Assembly: GCA_031769625.1 (NCBI GenBank)
Contig: JAUIMM010002021.1
Coordinates: forward strand, 1,302,001-1,366,000
Direction of reading: 5' to 3'
Origin: Taudactylus pleione
Lineage: Eukaryota > Chordata > Amphibia > Anura > Myobatrachidae
Length of the DNA: 64,000 bases
Shown here: positions 39,361-53,525 of the stretch, piece after piece
Layout: each line of letters starts with the position of its first letter
Position numbering within the stretch: the stretch's first letter is position 1
Made by a program: the position numbers and the translations under genes
The notes under the pieces: model-generated
Seen by the model: the letters and a program-made list of their open reading frames with translations, nothing else
Database searches by the model: none
Told to the model about the DNA's origin: nothing

Positions 39361-42300
39361 GGGAGAAAAACCATTTCACATCACATTTGTGGGTCTTGGT
39401 CTTCAACACATCTAGTGAAATTTTGAGCTGTCTGTGTTTGCTACAAGAGGAGATATCACAAAGTATGCGCTTTTGTTATTTCCATTGCTTTCAATGCATT
39501 TTGGCCTAAAACTTGCATTTGCTGTTTTCTTTTAAATGCAACATGGGAGAAAAACCATTTCACATCAGATTTGTGGGTTTTGGTCTTCAACACATCCAGT
39601 GAAATTTTGAGCTGTCTGTGTTTGCTACAAGAGGAGATAACACAAAGTATGCGCTTTTGTTGTTTCCATTGCTTTCAATGCATTTTGGCCTAAAACGTGC
39701 ATTTGCTGTTTTCTCTTAAACGCAACATGGGAGAAAAACCATTTCACATCACATTTGTGGGTCTTGGTCTTCAACACATCCAGTGAAATTTTGAGCTGTC
39801 TGTGTTTGCTACAAGAGGAGATATCACAAAGTATGCGCTTTTGTTATTTCCATTGCTTTCAATGCATTTTGGCCTAAAACTTGCATTTGCTGTTTTCTTT
39901 TAAATGCAACATGGGAGAAAAACCATTTCACATCAGATTTGTGGGTTTTGGTCTTCAACACATCCAGTGAAATTTTGAGCTGTCTGTGTTTGCTACAAGA
40001 GGAGATATCACAAAGTATGCGCTTTTGTTGTTTTCATTGCTTTCAATGCATTTTGGCCTAAAACGTGCATTTGCTGTTTTCTCTTAAACGCAACATGGGA
40101 GAAAAACCATTTCACATCACATTTGTGGGTCTTGGTCTTCAACACATCCAGTGAAATTTTGAGCTGTCTGTGTTTGCTACAAGAGGAGATATCACAAAGT
40201 ATGCGCTTTTGTTGTTTTCATTGCTTTCAATGCATTTTGGCCTAAAACGTGCATTTGCTGTTTTCTCTTAAACGCAACATGGGAGAAAAACCATTTCACA
40301 TCACATTTGTGGGTCTTGGTCTTCAACACATCCAGTGAAATTTTGAGCTGTCTGTGTTTGCTACAAGAGGAGATATCACAAAGTATGCGCTTTTGTTGTT
40401 TTCATTGCTTTCAATGCATTTTGGCCTAAAACGTGCATTTGCTGTTTTCTCTTAAACGCAACATGGGAGAAAAACCATTTCACATCACATTTGTGGGTCT
40501 TGGTCTTCAACACATCCAGTGAAATTTTGAGCTGTCTGTGTTTGCTACAAGAGGAGATATCACAAAGTATGCGCTTTTGTTGTTTTCATTGCTTTCAATG
40601 CATTTTGGCCTAAAACGTGCATTTGCTGTTTTCTCTTAAACGCAACATGGGAGAAAAACCATTTCACATCACATTTGTGGGTCTTGGTCTTCAACACATC
40701 CAGTGAAATTTTGAGCTGTCTGTGTTTGCTACAAGAGGAGATATCACAAAGTATGCGCTTTTGTTGTTTCCATTGCTTTCAAAGCATTTTGGCCTAAAAC
40801 GTGCATTTGCTGTTTTCTCTTAAACGCAACATGGGAGAAAAACCATTTCACATCACATTTGTGGGTCTTGGTCTTCAACACATCCAGTGAAATTTTGAGC
40901 TGTCTGTGTTTGCTACAAGAGGAGATATCACAAAGTATGCGCTTTTGTTGTTTTCATTGCTTTCAATGCATTTTGGCCTAAAACGTGCATTTGCTGTTTT
41001 CTCTTAAACGCAACATGGGAGAAAAACCATTTCACATCACATTTGTGGGTCTTGGTCTTCAACACATCCAGTGAAATTTTGAGCTGTCTGTGTTTGCTAC
41101 AAGAGGAGATATCACAAAGTATGCGCTTTTGTTGTTTTCATTGCTTTCAATGCATTTTGGCATAAAACGAGCATTTGCTGTTTTCTCTTAAATGCAACAT
41201 GGGAGAAAAACCATTTCACATCACATTTGTGGGTCTTGGTCTTCAACACATCCAGTGAAATTTTGAGCTGTCTGTGTTTGCTACAAGAGGAGATATCACA
41301 AAGTATGCGCTTTTGTTATTTCCATTGCTTTCAATGTATTTTGGCCTAAAACTTGCATTTGCTGTTTTCTCTTAAACGCAACATGGGAGAAAAACCATTT
41401 CACATCACATTTGTGGGTCTTGGTCTTCAACACATCCAGTGAAATTTTGAGCTGTCTGTGTTTGCTACAAGAGGAGATAACACAAAGTATGCGCTTTTGT
41501 GTTTCCATTGCTTTCAATGCATTTTGGCCTCAAACGTGCATTTGCTGTTTTCTCTTAAACGCAACATGGGAGAAAAACCATTTCACATCACATTTGTGGG
41601 TCTTGGTCTTCAACACATCCAGTGAAATTTTGAGCTGTCTGTGTTTGCTACAAGAGGAGATATCACAAAGTATGCGCTTTTGTTGTTTCCATTGCTTTCA
41701 AAGCATTTTGGCCTAAAACGTGCATTTGCTGTTTTCTCCTAAACGCAACATGGGAGAAAAACCATTTCACATCACATTTGTGGGTTTTGGTCTTCAACAC
41801 ATCCAGTGAAATTTTGAGCTGTCTGTGTTTGCTACAAGAGGAGATATCACAAAGTATGCGCTTTTGTTATTTCCATTGCTTTCAATGTATTTTGGCCTAA
41901 AACTTGCATTTGCTGTTTTCTCTTAAACGCAACATGGGAGAAAAACCATTTCACATCACATTTGTGGGTTTTGGTCTTCAACACATCCAGTGAAATTTTG
42001 AGCTGTCTGTGTTTGCTACAAGAGGAGATAACACAAAGTATGCGCTTTTGTGTTTCCATTGCTTTCAATGCATTTTGGCCTCAAACGTGCATTTGCTGTT
42101 TTCTCTTAAACGCAACATGGGAGAAAAACCATTTCACATCACATTTGTGGGTCTTGGTCTTCAACACATCCAGTGAAATTTTGAGCTGTCTGTGTTTGCT
42201 ACAAGAGGAGATATCACAAAGTATGCGCTTTTGTTATTTCCATTGCTTTCAATGCATTTTGGCCTAAAACTTGCATTTGCTGTTTTCTCTTAAACGCAAC

Positions 42301-42486
42301 ATGGGAGAAAAACCATTTCACATCACATTTGTGGGTCTTGGTCTTCAACACATCCAGTGAAATTTTGAGCTGTCTGTGTTTGCTACAAGAGGAGATATCA
42401 CAAAGTATGCGCTTTTGTTGTTTTCATTGCTTTCAATGCATTTTGGCCTAAAACGTGCATTTGCTGTTTTCTCTTAAACGCAACAT

Positions 42487-43221
42487 GGGAGAAAAACCAT
42501 TTCACATCACATTTGTGGGTCTTGGTCTTCAACACATCCAGTGAAATTTTGAGCTGTCTGTGTTTGCTACAAGAGGAGATATCACAAAGTATGCGCTTTT
42601 GTTGTTTCCATTGCTTTCAAAGCATTTTGGCCTCAAACGTGCATTTGCTGTTTTCTCTTAAACGCAACATGGGAGAAAAACCATTTCACATCACATTTGT
42701 GGGGTTTGGTCTTCAACACATCCAGTGAAATTTTGAGCTGTCTGTGTTTGCTACAAGAGGAGATATCACAAAGTATGCGCTTTTTTTTTTCCATTGCTTT
42801 CAATGTATTTTGGCCTAAAACTTGCATTTGCTGTTTTCTCTTAAACGCAACATGGGAGAAAAACCATTTCACATCACATTTGTGGGTCTTGGTCTTCAAC
42901 ACATCCAGTGAAATTTTGAGCTGTCTGTGTTTGCTACAAGAGGAGATATCACAAAGTATGCGCTTTTCTTGTTTCCATTGCTTTCAAAGCATTTTGGCCT
43001 AAAACGTGCATTTGCTGTTTTCTCTTAAACGCAACATGGGAGAAAAACCATTTCACATCACATTTGTGGGTCTTGGTCTTCAACACATCCAGTGAAATTT
43101 TGAGCTGTCTGTGTTTGCTACAAGAGGAGATATCACAAAGTATGCGCTTTTGTTGTTTTCATTGCTTTCAATGCATTTTGGCCTAAAACGTGCATTTGCT
43201 GTTTTCTCTTAAACGCAACAT
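42487..43221 (+). repeat. F-J-H-I cassette 5
   Basis: J starts at 42671. It opens copy B of the large block. The F monomer begins with GGGTCTTGG, so its front half follows the I monomer before it while its back half is standard F. Confidence 0.88.
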
Positions 43222-46200
43222 GGGAGAAAAACCATTTCACATCACATTTGTGGGTCTTGGTCTTCAACACATCTAGTGAAATTTTGAGCTGTCTGTGTTT
43301 GCTACAAGAGGAGATATCACAAAGTATGCGCTTTTGTTATTTCCATTGCTTTCAATGCATTTTGGCCTAAAACTTGCATTTGCTGTTTTCTCTTAAATGC
43401 AACATGGGAGAAAAACCATTTCACATCAGATTTGTGGGTTTTGGTCTTCAACACATCCAGTGAAATTTTGAGCTGTCTGTGTTTGCTACAAGAGGAGATA
43501 TCACAAAGTATGCGCTTTTGTTGTTTTCATTGCTTTCAATGCATTTTGGCCTAAAACGTGCATTTGCTGTTTTCTCTTAAACGCAACATGGGAGAAAAAC
43601 CATTTCACATCACATTTGTGGGTCTTGGTCTTCAACACATCTAGTGAAATTTTGAGCTGTCTGTGTTTGCTACAAGAGGAGATATCACAAAGTATGCGCT
43701 TTTGTTATTTCCATTGCTTTCAATGCATTTTGGCCTAAAACTTGCATTTGCTGTTTTCTCTTAAATGCAACATGGGAGAAAAACCATTTCACATCAGATT
43801 TGTGGGTTTTGGTCTTCAACACATCCAGTGAAATTTTGAGCTGTCTGTGTTTGCTACAAGAGGAGATAACACAAAGTATGCGCTTTTGTTGTTTCCATTG
43901 CTTTCAATGCATTTTGGCCTAAAACGTGCATTTGCTGTTTTCTCTTAAACGCAACATGGGAGAAAAACCATTTCACATCACATTTGTGGGTCTTGGTCTT
44001 CAACACATCCAGTGAAATTTTGAGCTGTCTGTGTTTGCTACAAGAGGAGATATCACAAAGTATGCACTTTTGTTGTTTTCATTGCTTTCAATGCATTTTG
44101 GCCTAAAACGTGCATTTGCTGTTTTCTCTTAAACGCAACATGGGAGAAAAACCATTTCACATCACATTTGTGGGTCTTGGTCTTCAACACATCTAGTGAA
44201 ATTTTGAGCTGTCTGTGTTTGCTACAAGAGGAGATATCACAAAGTATGCGCTTTTGTTATTTCCATTGCTTTCAATGCATTTTGGCCTAAAACTTGCATT
44301 TGCTGTTTTCTCTTAAATGCAACATGGGAGAAAAACCATTTCACATCAGATTTGTGGGTTTTGGTCTTCAACACATCCAGTGAAATTTTGAGCTGTCTGT
44401 GTTTGCTACAAGAGGAGATAACACAAAGTATGCGCTTTTGTTGTTTCCATTGCTTTCAATGCATTTTGGCCTAAAACGTGCATTTGCTGTTTTCTCTTAA
44501 ACGCAACATGGGAGAAAAACCATTTCACATCACATTTGTGGGTCTTGGTCTTCAACACATCCAGTGAAATTTTGAGCTGTCTGTGTTTGCTACAAGAGGA
44601 GATATCACAAAGTATGCGCTTTTGTTATTTCCATTGCTTTCAATGTATTTTGGCCTAAAACTTGCATTTGCTGTTTTCTCTTAAACGCAACATGGGAGAA
44701 AAACCATTTCACATCACATTTGTGGGGTTTGGTCTTCAACACATCCAGTGAAATTTTGAGCTGTCTGTGTTTGCTACAAGAGGAGATATCACAAAGTATG
44801 CGCTTTTGTTATTTCCATTGCTTTCAATGCATTTTGGCCTAAAACGTGCATTTGCTGTTTTCTCTTAAACGCAACATGGGAGAAAAACCATTTCACATCA
44901 CATTTGTGGGTCTTGGTCTTCAACACATCTAGTGAAATTTTGAGCTGTCTGTGTTTGCTACAAGAGGAGATATCACAAAGTATGCGCTTTTGTTATTTCC
45001 ATTGCTTTCAATGCATTTTGGCCTAAAACTTGCATTTGCTGTTTTCTCTTAAATGCAACATGGGAGAAAAACCATTTCACATCAGATTTGTGGGTTTTGG
45101 TCTTCAACACATCCAGTGAAATTTTGAGCTGTCTGTGTTTGCTACAAGAGGAGATAACACAAAGTATGCGCTTTTGTTGTTTCCATTGCTTTCAATGCAT
45201 TTTGGCCTAAAACGTGCATTTGCTGTTTTCTCTTAAACGCAACATGGGAGAAAAACCATTTCACATCACATTTGTGGGTCTTGGTCTTCAACACATCTAG
45301 TGAAATTTTGAGCTGTCTGTGTTTGCTACAAGAGGAGATATCACAAAGTATGCGCTTTTGTTATTTCCATTGCTTTCAATGTATTTTGGCCTAAAACTTG
45401 CATTTGCTGTTTTCTCTTAAACGCAACATGGGAGAAAAACCATTTCACATCACATTTGTGGGTTTTGGTCTTCAACACATCCAGTGAAATTTTGAGCTGT
45501 CTGTGTTTGCTACAAGAGGAGATAACACAAAGTATGCGCTTTTGTGTTTCCATTGCTTTCAATGCATTTTGGCCTCAAACGTGCATTTGCTGTTTTCTCT
45601 TAAACGCAACATGGGAGAAAAACCATTTCACATCACATTTGTGGGTCTTGGTCTTCAACACATCCAGTGAAATTTTGAGCTGTCTGTGTTTGCTACAAGA
45701 GGAGATATCACAAAGTATGCGCTTTTGTTGTTTTCATTGCTTTCAATGCATTTTGGCCTAAAACGTGCATTTGCTGTTTTCTCTTAAACGCAACATGGGA
45801 GAAAAACCATTTCACATCACATTTGTGGGTCTTGGTCTTCAACACATCCAGTGAAATTTTGAGCTGTCTGTGTTTGCTACAAGAGGAGATATCACAAAGT
45901 ATGCGCTTTTGTTGTTTCCATTGCTTTCAAAGCATTTTGGCCTCAAACGTGCATTTGCTGTTTTCTCTTAAACGCAACATGGGAGAAAAACCATTTCACA
46001 TCACATTTGTGGGTTTTGGTCTTCAACACATCCAGTGAAATTTTGAGCTGTCTGTGTTTGCTACAAGAGGAGATATCACAAAGTATGCGCTTTTGTTATT
46101 TCCATTGCTTTCAATGTATTTTGGCCTAAAACTTGCATTTGCTGTTTTCTCTTAAACGCAACATGGGAGAAAAACCATTTCACATCACATTTGTGGGTCT

Positions 46201-49200
46201 TGGTCTTCAACACATCCAGTGAAATTTTGAGCTGTCTGTGTTTGCTACAAGAGGAGATATCACAAAGTATGCGCTTTTGTTGTTTTCATTGCTTTCAATG
46301 CATTTTGGCCTAAAACGTGCATTTGCTGTTTTCTCTTAAACGCAACATGGGAGAAAAACCATTTCACATCACATTTGTGGGTCTTGGTCTTCAACACATC
46401 CAGTGAAATTTTGAGCTGTCTGTGTTTGCTACAAGAGGAGATATCACAAAGTATGCGCTTTTGTTATTTCCATTGCTTTCAATGCATTTTGGCCTAAAAC
46501 TTGCATTTGCTGTTTTCTCTTAAATGCAACATGGGAGAAAAACCATTTCACATCAGATTTGTGGGTTTTGGTCTTCAACACATCCAGTGAAATTTTGAGC
46601 TGTCTGTGTTTGCTACAAGAGGAGATAACACAAAGTATGCGCTTTTGTTGTTTCCATTGCTTTCAATGCATTTTGGCCTAAAACGTGCATTTGCTGTTTT
46701 CTCTTAAACGCAACATGGGAGAAAAACCATTTCACATCACATTTGTGGGTCTTGGTCTTCAACACATCCAGTGAAATTTTGAGCTGTCTGTGTTTGCTAC
46801 AAGAGGAGATATCACAAAGTATGCACTTTTGTTGTTTTCATTGCTTTCAATGCATTTTGGCCTAAAACGTGCATTTGCTGTTTTCTCTTAAACGCAACAT
46901 GGGAGAAAAACCATTTCACATCACATTTGTGGGTATTGGTCTTCAACACATCCAGTGAAATTTTGAGCTGTCTGTGTTTGCTACAAGAGAAGATATCACA
47001 AAGTATGCGCTTTTGTTATTTCCATTGCTTTCAATGCATTTTGGCCTAAAACATGCATTTGCTGTTTTCTCTTAAACGCAACATGGGAGAAAAACCATTT
47101 CACATCACATTTGTGGGTCTTGGTCTTCAACACATCCAGTGAAATTTTGAGCTGTCTGTGTTTGCTACAAGAGGAGATATTACAAAGTATGCGCTTTTGT
47201 TGTTTTCATTGCTTTCAATGCATTTTGGCCTAAAACGTGCATTTGCTGTTTTCTCTTAAACGCAACATGGGAGAAAAACCATTTCACATCACATTTGTGG
47301 GTCTTGGTCTTCAACACATCCAGTGAAATTTTGAGCTGTCTGTGTTTGCTACAAGAGGAGATATCACAAAGTATGCGCTTTTGTTGTTTCCATTGCTTTC
47401 AAAGCATTTTGGCCTAAAACGTGCATTTGCTGTTTTCTCCTAAACGCAACATGGGAGAAAAACCATTTCACATCACATTTGTGGGTTTTGGTCTTCAACA
47501 CATCCAGTGAAATTTTGAGCTGTCTGTGTTTGCTACAAGAGGAGATATCACAAAGTATGCGCTTTTGTTATTTCCATTGCTTTCAATGTATTTTGGCCTA
47601 AAACTTGCATTTGCTGTTTTCTCTTAAACGCAACATGGGAGAAAAACCATTTCACATCACATTTGTGGGTTTTGGTCTTCAACACATCCAGTGAAATTTT
47701 GAGCTGTCTGTGTTTGCTACAAGAGGAGATAACACAAAGTATGCGCTTTTGTGTTTCCATTGCTTTCAATGCATTTTGGCCTCAAACGTGCATTTGCTGT
47801 TTTCTCTTAAACGCAACATGGGAGAAAAACCATTTCACATCACATTTGTGGGTCTTGGTCTTCAACACATCCAGTGAAATTTTGAGCTGTCTGTGTTTGC
47901 TACAAGAGGAGATATCACAAAGTATGCGCTTTTGTTATTTCCATTGCTTTCAATGCATTTTGGCCTAAAACTTGCATTTGCTGTTTTCTCTTAAACGCAA
48001 CATGGGAGAAAAACCATTTCACATCACATTTGTGGGTCTTGGTCTTCAACACATCCAGTGAAATTTTGAGCTGTCTGTGTTTGCTACAAGAGGAGATATC
48101 ACAAAGTATGCGCTTTTGTTGTTTTCATTGCTTTCAATGCATTTTGGCCTAAAACGTGCATTTGCTGTTTTCTCTTAAACGCAACATGGGAGAAAAACCA
48201 TTTCACATCACATTTGTGGGTCTTGGTCTTCAACACATCCAGTGAAATTTTGAGCTGTCTGTGTTTGCTACAAGAGGAGATATCACAAAGTATGCGCTTT
48301 TGTTGTTTTCATTGCTTTCAATGCATTTTGGCCTAAAACGTGCATTTGCTGTTTTCTCTTAAACGCAACATGGGAGAAAAACCATTTCACATCACATTTG
48401 TGGGTCTTGGTCTTCAACACATCCAGTGAAATTTTGAGCTGTCTGTGTTTGCTACAAGAGGAGATATCACAAAGTATGCGCTTTTGTTGTTTCCATTGCT
48501 TTCAAAGCATTTTGGCCTAAAACGTGCATTTGCTGTTTTCTCTTAAACGCAACATGGGAGAAAAACCATTTCACATCACATTTGTGGGTCTTGGTCTTCA
48601 ACACATCCAGTGAAATTTTGAGCTGTCTGTGTTTGCTACAAGAGGAGATATCACAAAGTATGCGCTTTTGTTGTTTTCATTGCTTTCAATGCATTTTGGC
48701 CTAAAACGTGCATTTGCTGTTTTCTCTTAAACGCAACATGGGAGAAAAACCATTTCACATCACATTTGTGGGTCTTGGTCTTCAACACATCCAGTGAAAT
48801 TTTGAGCTGTCTGTGTTTGCTACAAGAGGAGATATCACAAAGTATGCGCTTTTGTTGTTTTCATTGCTTTCAATGCATTTTGGCATAAAACGAGCATTTG
48901 CTGTTTTCTCTTAAATGCAACATGGGAGAAAAACCATTTCACATCACATTTGTGGGTCTTGGTCTTCAACACATCCAGTGAAATTTTGAGCTGTCTGTGT
49001 TTGCTACAAGAGGAGATATCACAAAGTATGCGCTTTTGTTATTTCCATTGCTTTCAATGTATTTTGGCCTAAAACTTGCATTTGCTGTTTTCTCTTAAAC
49101 GCAACATGGGAGAAAAACCATTTCACATCACATTTGAGGGTTTTGGTCTTCAACACATCCAGTGAAATTTTGAGCTGTCTGTGTTTGCTACAAGAGGAGA

Positions 49201-51314
49201 TAACACAAAGTATGCGCTTTTGTGTTTCCATTGCTTTCAATGCATTTTGGCCTCAAACGTGCATTTGCTGTTTTCTCTTAAACGCAACATGGGAGAAAAA
49301 CCATTTCACATCACATTTGTGGGTCTTGGTCTTCAACACATCCAGTGAAATTTTGAGCTGTCTGTGTTTGCTACAAGAGGAGATATCACAAAGTATGCGC
49401 TTTTGTTGTTTTCATTGCTTTCAATGCATTTTGGCCTAAAACGTGCATTTGCTGTTTTCTCTTAAACGCAACATGGGAGAAAAACCATTTCACATCACAT
49501 TTGTGGGTCTTGGTCTTCAACACATCCAGTGAAATTTTGAGCTGTCTGTGTTTGCTACAAGAGGAGATATCACAAAGTATGCGCTTTTGTTGTTTTCATT
49601 GCTTTCAATGCATTTTGGCCTAAAACGTGCATTTGCTGTTTTCTCTTAAACGCAACATGGGAGAAAAACCATTTCACATCACATTTGTGGGTCTTGGTCT
49701 TCAACACATCTAGTGAAATTTTGAGCTGTCTGTGTTTGCTACAAGAGGAGATATCACAAAGTATGCGCTTTTGTTATTTCCATTGCTTTCAATGCATTTT
49801 GGCCTAAAACTTGCATTTGCTGTTTTCTCTTAAATGCAACATGGGAGAAAAACCATTTCACATCAGATTTGTGGGTTTTGGTCTTCAACACATCCAGTGA
49901 AATTTTGAGCTGTCTGTGTTTGCTACAAGAGGAGATAACACAAAGTATGCGCTTTTGTTGTTTCCATTGCTTTCAATGCATTTTGGCCTAAAACGTGCAT
50001 TTGCTGTTTTCTCTTAAACGCAACATGGGAGAAAAACCATTTCACATCACATTTGTGGGTCTTGGTCTTCAACACATCCAGTGAAATTTTGAGCTGTCTG
50101 TGTTTGCTACAAGAGGAGATATCACAAAGTATGCGCTTTTGTTATTTCCATTGCTTTCAATGTATTTTGGCCTAAAACTTGCATTTGCTGTTTTCTCTTA
50201 AACGCAACATGGGAGAAAAACCATTTCACATCACATTTGTGGGTTTTGGTCTTCAACACATCCAGTGAAATTTTGAGCTGTCTGTGTTTGCTACAAGAGG
50301 AGATATCACAAAGTATGCGCTTTTGTTGTTTCCATTGCTTTCAAAGCATTTTGGCCTCAAACGTGCATTTGCTGTTTTCTCTTAAACGCAACATGGGAGA
50401 AAAACCATTTCACATCACATTTGTGGGGTTTGGTCTTCAACACATCCAGTGAAATTTTGAGCTGTCTGTGTTTGCTACAAGAGGAGATATCACAAAGTAT
50501 GCGCTTTTGTTATTTCCATTGCTTTCAATGTATTTTGGCCTAAAACTTGCATTTGTTGTTTTCTCTTAAACGCAACATGGGAGAAAAACCATTTCACATC
50601 ACATTTGTGGGGTTTGGTCTTCAACACATCCAGTGAAATTTTGAGCTGTCTGTGTTTGCTACAAGAGGAGATATCACAAAGTATGCGCTTTTGTTATTTC
50701 CATTGCTTTCAATGCATTTTGGCCTAAAACGTGCATTTGCTGTTTTCTCTTAAACGCAACATGGGAGAAAAACCATTTCACATCACATTTGTGGGTCTTG
50801 GTCTTCAACACATCTAGTGAAATTTTGAGCTGTCTGTGTTTGCTACAAGAGGAGATATCACAAAGTATGCGCTTTTGTTATTTCCATTGCTTTCAATGCA
50901 TTTTGGCCTAAAACTTGCATTTGCTGTTTTCTCTTAAATGCAACATGGGAGAAAAACCATTTCACATCAGATTTGTGGGTTTTGGTCTTCAACACATCCA
51001 GTGAAATTTTGAGCTGTCTGTGTTTGCTACAAGAGGAGATAACACAAAGTATGCGCTTTTGTTGTTTCCATTGCTTTCAATGCATTTTGGCCTAAAACGT
51101 GCATTTGCTGTTTTCTCTTAAACGCAACATGGGAGAAAAACCATTTCACATCACATTTGTGGGTCTTGGTCTTCAACACATCTAGTGAAATTTTGAGCTG
51201 TCTGTGTTTGCTACAAGAGGAGATATCACAAAGTATGCGCTTTTGTTATTTCCATTGCTTTCAATGTATTTTGGCCTAAAACTTGCATTTGCTGTTTTCT
51301 CTTAAACGCAACAT

Positions 51315-52049
51315 GGGAGAAAAACCATTTCACATCACATTTGTGGGTTTTGGTCTTCAACACATCCAGTGAAATTTTGAGCTGTCTGTGTTTGCTACAA
51401 GAGGAGATATCACAAAGTATGCGCTTTTGTTGTTTCCATTGCTTTCAAAGCATTTTGGCCTCAAACGTGCATTTGCTGTTTTCTCTTAAACGCAACATGG
51501 GAGAAAAACCATTTCACATCACATTTGTGGGGTTTGGTCTTCAACACATCCAGTGAAATTTTGAGCTGTCTGTGTTTGCTACAAGAGGAGATATCACAAA
51601 GTATGCGCTTTTTTTTTTCCATTGCTTTCAATGTATTTTGGCCTAAAACTTGCATTTGCTGTTTTCTCTTAAACGCAACATGGGAGAAAAACCATTTCAC
51701 ATCACATTTGTGGGTCTTGGTCTTCAACACATCCAGTGAAATTTTGAGCTGTCTGTGTTTGCTACAAGAGGAGATATCACAAAGTATGCGCTTTTCTTGT
51801 TTCCATTGCTTTCAAAGCATTTTGGCCTAAAACGTGCATTTGCTGTTTTCTCTTAAACGCAACATGGGAGAAAAACCATTTCACATCACATTTGTGGGTC
51901 TTGGTCTTCAACACATCCAGTGAAATTTTGAGCTGTCTGTGTTTGCTACAAGAGGAGATATCACAAAGTATGCGCTTTTGTTGTTTTCATTGCTTTCAAT
52001 GCATTTTGGCCTAAAACGTGCATTTGCTGTTTTCTCTTAAACGCAACAT
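51315..52049 (+). repeat. F-J-H-I cassette 6
   Basis: J starts at 51499. It is equivalent to cassette 3 at offset 17,108. Confidence 0.88.
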
Positions 52050-53337
52050 GGGAGAAAAACCATTTCACATCACATTTGTGGGTCTTGGTCTTCAACACAT
52101 CTAGTGAAATTTTGAGCTGTCTGTGTTTGCTACAAGAGGAGATATCACAAAGTATGCGCTTTTGTTATTTCCATTGCTTTCAATGCATTTTGGCCTAAAA
52201 CTTGCATTTGCTGTTTTCTCTTAAATGCAACATGGGAGAAAAACCATTTCACATCAGATTTGTGGGTTTTGGTCTTCAACACATCCAGTGAAATTTTGAG
52301 CTGTCTGTGTTTGCTACAAGAGGAGATATCACAAAGTATGCGCTTTTGTTGTTTTCATTGCTTTCAATGCATTTTGGCCTAAAACGTGCATTTGCTGTTT
52401 TCTCTTAAACGCAACATGGGAGAAAAACCATTTCACATCACATTTGTGGGTCTTGGTCTTCAACACATCTAGTGAAATTTTGAGCTGTCTGTGTTTGCTA
52501 CAAGAGGAGATATCACAAAGTATGCGCTTTTGTTATTTCCATTGCTTTCAATGCATTTTGGCCTAAAACTTGCATTTGCTGTTTTCTCTTAAATGCAACA
52601 TGGGAGAAAAACCATTTCACATCAGATTTGTGGGTTTTGGTCTTCAACACATCCAGTGAAATTTTGAGCTGTCTGTGTTTGCTACAAGAGGAGATAACAC
52701 AAAGTATGCGCTTTTGTTGTTTCCATTGCTTTCAATGCATTTTGGCCTAAAACGTGCATTTGCTGTTTTCTCTTAAACGCAACATGGGAGAAAAACCATT
52801 TCACATCACATTTGTGGGTCTTGGTCTTCAACACATCCAGTGAAATTTTGAGCTGTCTGTGTTTGCTACAAGAGGAGATATCACAAAGTATGCACTTTTG
52901 TTGTTTTCATTGCTTTCAATGCATTTTGGCCTAAAACGTGCATTTGCTGTTTTCTCTTAAACGCAACATGGGAGAAAAACCATTTCACATCACATTTGTG
53001 GGTCTTGGTCTTCAACACATCTAGTGAAATTTTGAGCTGTCTGTGTTTGCTACAAGAGGAGATATCACAAAGTATGCGCTTTTGTTATTTCCATTGCTTT
53101 CAATGCATTTTGGCCTAAAACTTGCATTTGCTGTTTTCTCTTAAATGCAACATGGGAGAAAAACCATTTCACATCAGATTTGTGGGTTTTGGTCTTCAAC
53201 ACATCCAGTGAAATTTTGAGCTGTCTGTGTTTGCTACAAGAGGAGATAACACAAAGTATGCGCTTTTGTTGTTTCCATTGCTTTCAATGCATTTTGGCCT
53301 AAAACGTGCATTTGCTGTTTTCTCTTAAACGCAACAT

Positions 53338-53525
53338 GGGAGAAAAACCATTTCACATCACATTTGTGGGTCTTTCTTGGTCTTCAACACATCCAGTGAA
53401 ATTTTGAGCTGTCTGTGTTTGCTACAAGAGGAGATATCACAAAGTATGCGCTTTTGTTATTTCCATTGCTTTCAATGTATTTTGGCCTAAAACTTGCATT
53501 TGCTGTTTTCTCTTAAACGCAACAT
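53338..53525 (+). repeat. 188-bp monomer with 4-bp insertion, copy B
   Basis: The insertion is the same as at 36230, displaced 17,108 bp. A slippage event this specific is unlikely to recur in the same monomer context, so the two copies very probably descend from one event before the large block was duplicated. Confidence 0.95.

Larger units (their letters stand above)
24827..42486 (+). repeat. 96-monomer block, copy A (17,660 bp)
   Basis: This block reappears, slightly rearranged, from 42487. Composition in order: F-J-H-I-A cassette and A/B trimers (24827-27769), E-I-F-D-I (27770-28688), the 4.4-kb segment (to 32918), F-G-G-A-B (33103-34022), a second F-J-H-I-A cassette with trimers (34207-36229), a 188-bp monomer (36230), two 1104-bp hexamers (36418-38625), a third cassette (38626), an I/K run, and L-D-E-K-D-E (41017-42118). 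Length fits 96 monomers with eight of 183 bp and one of 188 bp. Internally 24643-26849 also matches 34023-36229 at offset 9380. Confidence 0.88.
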
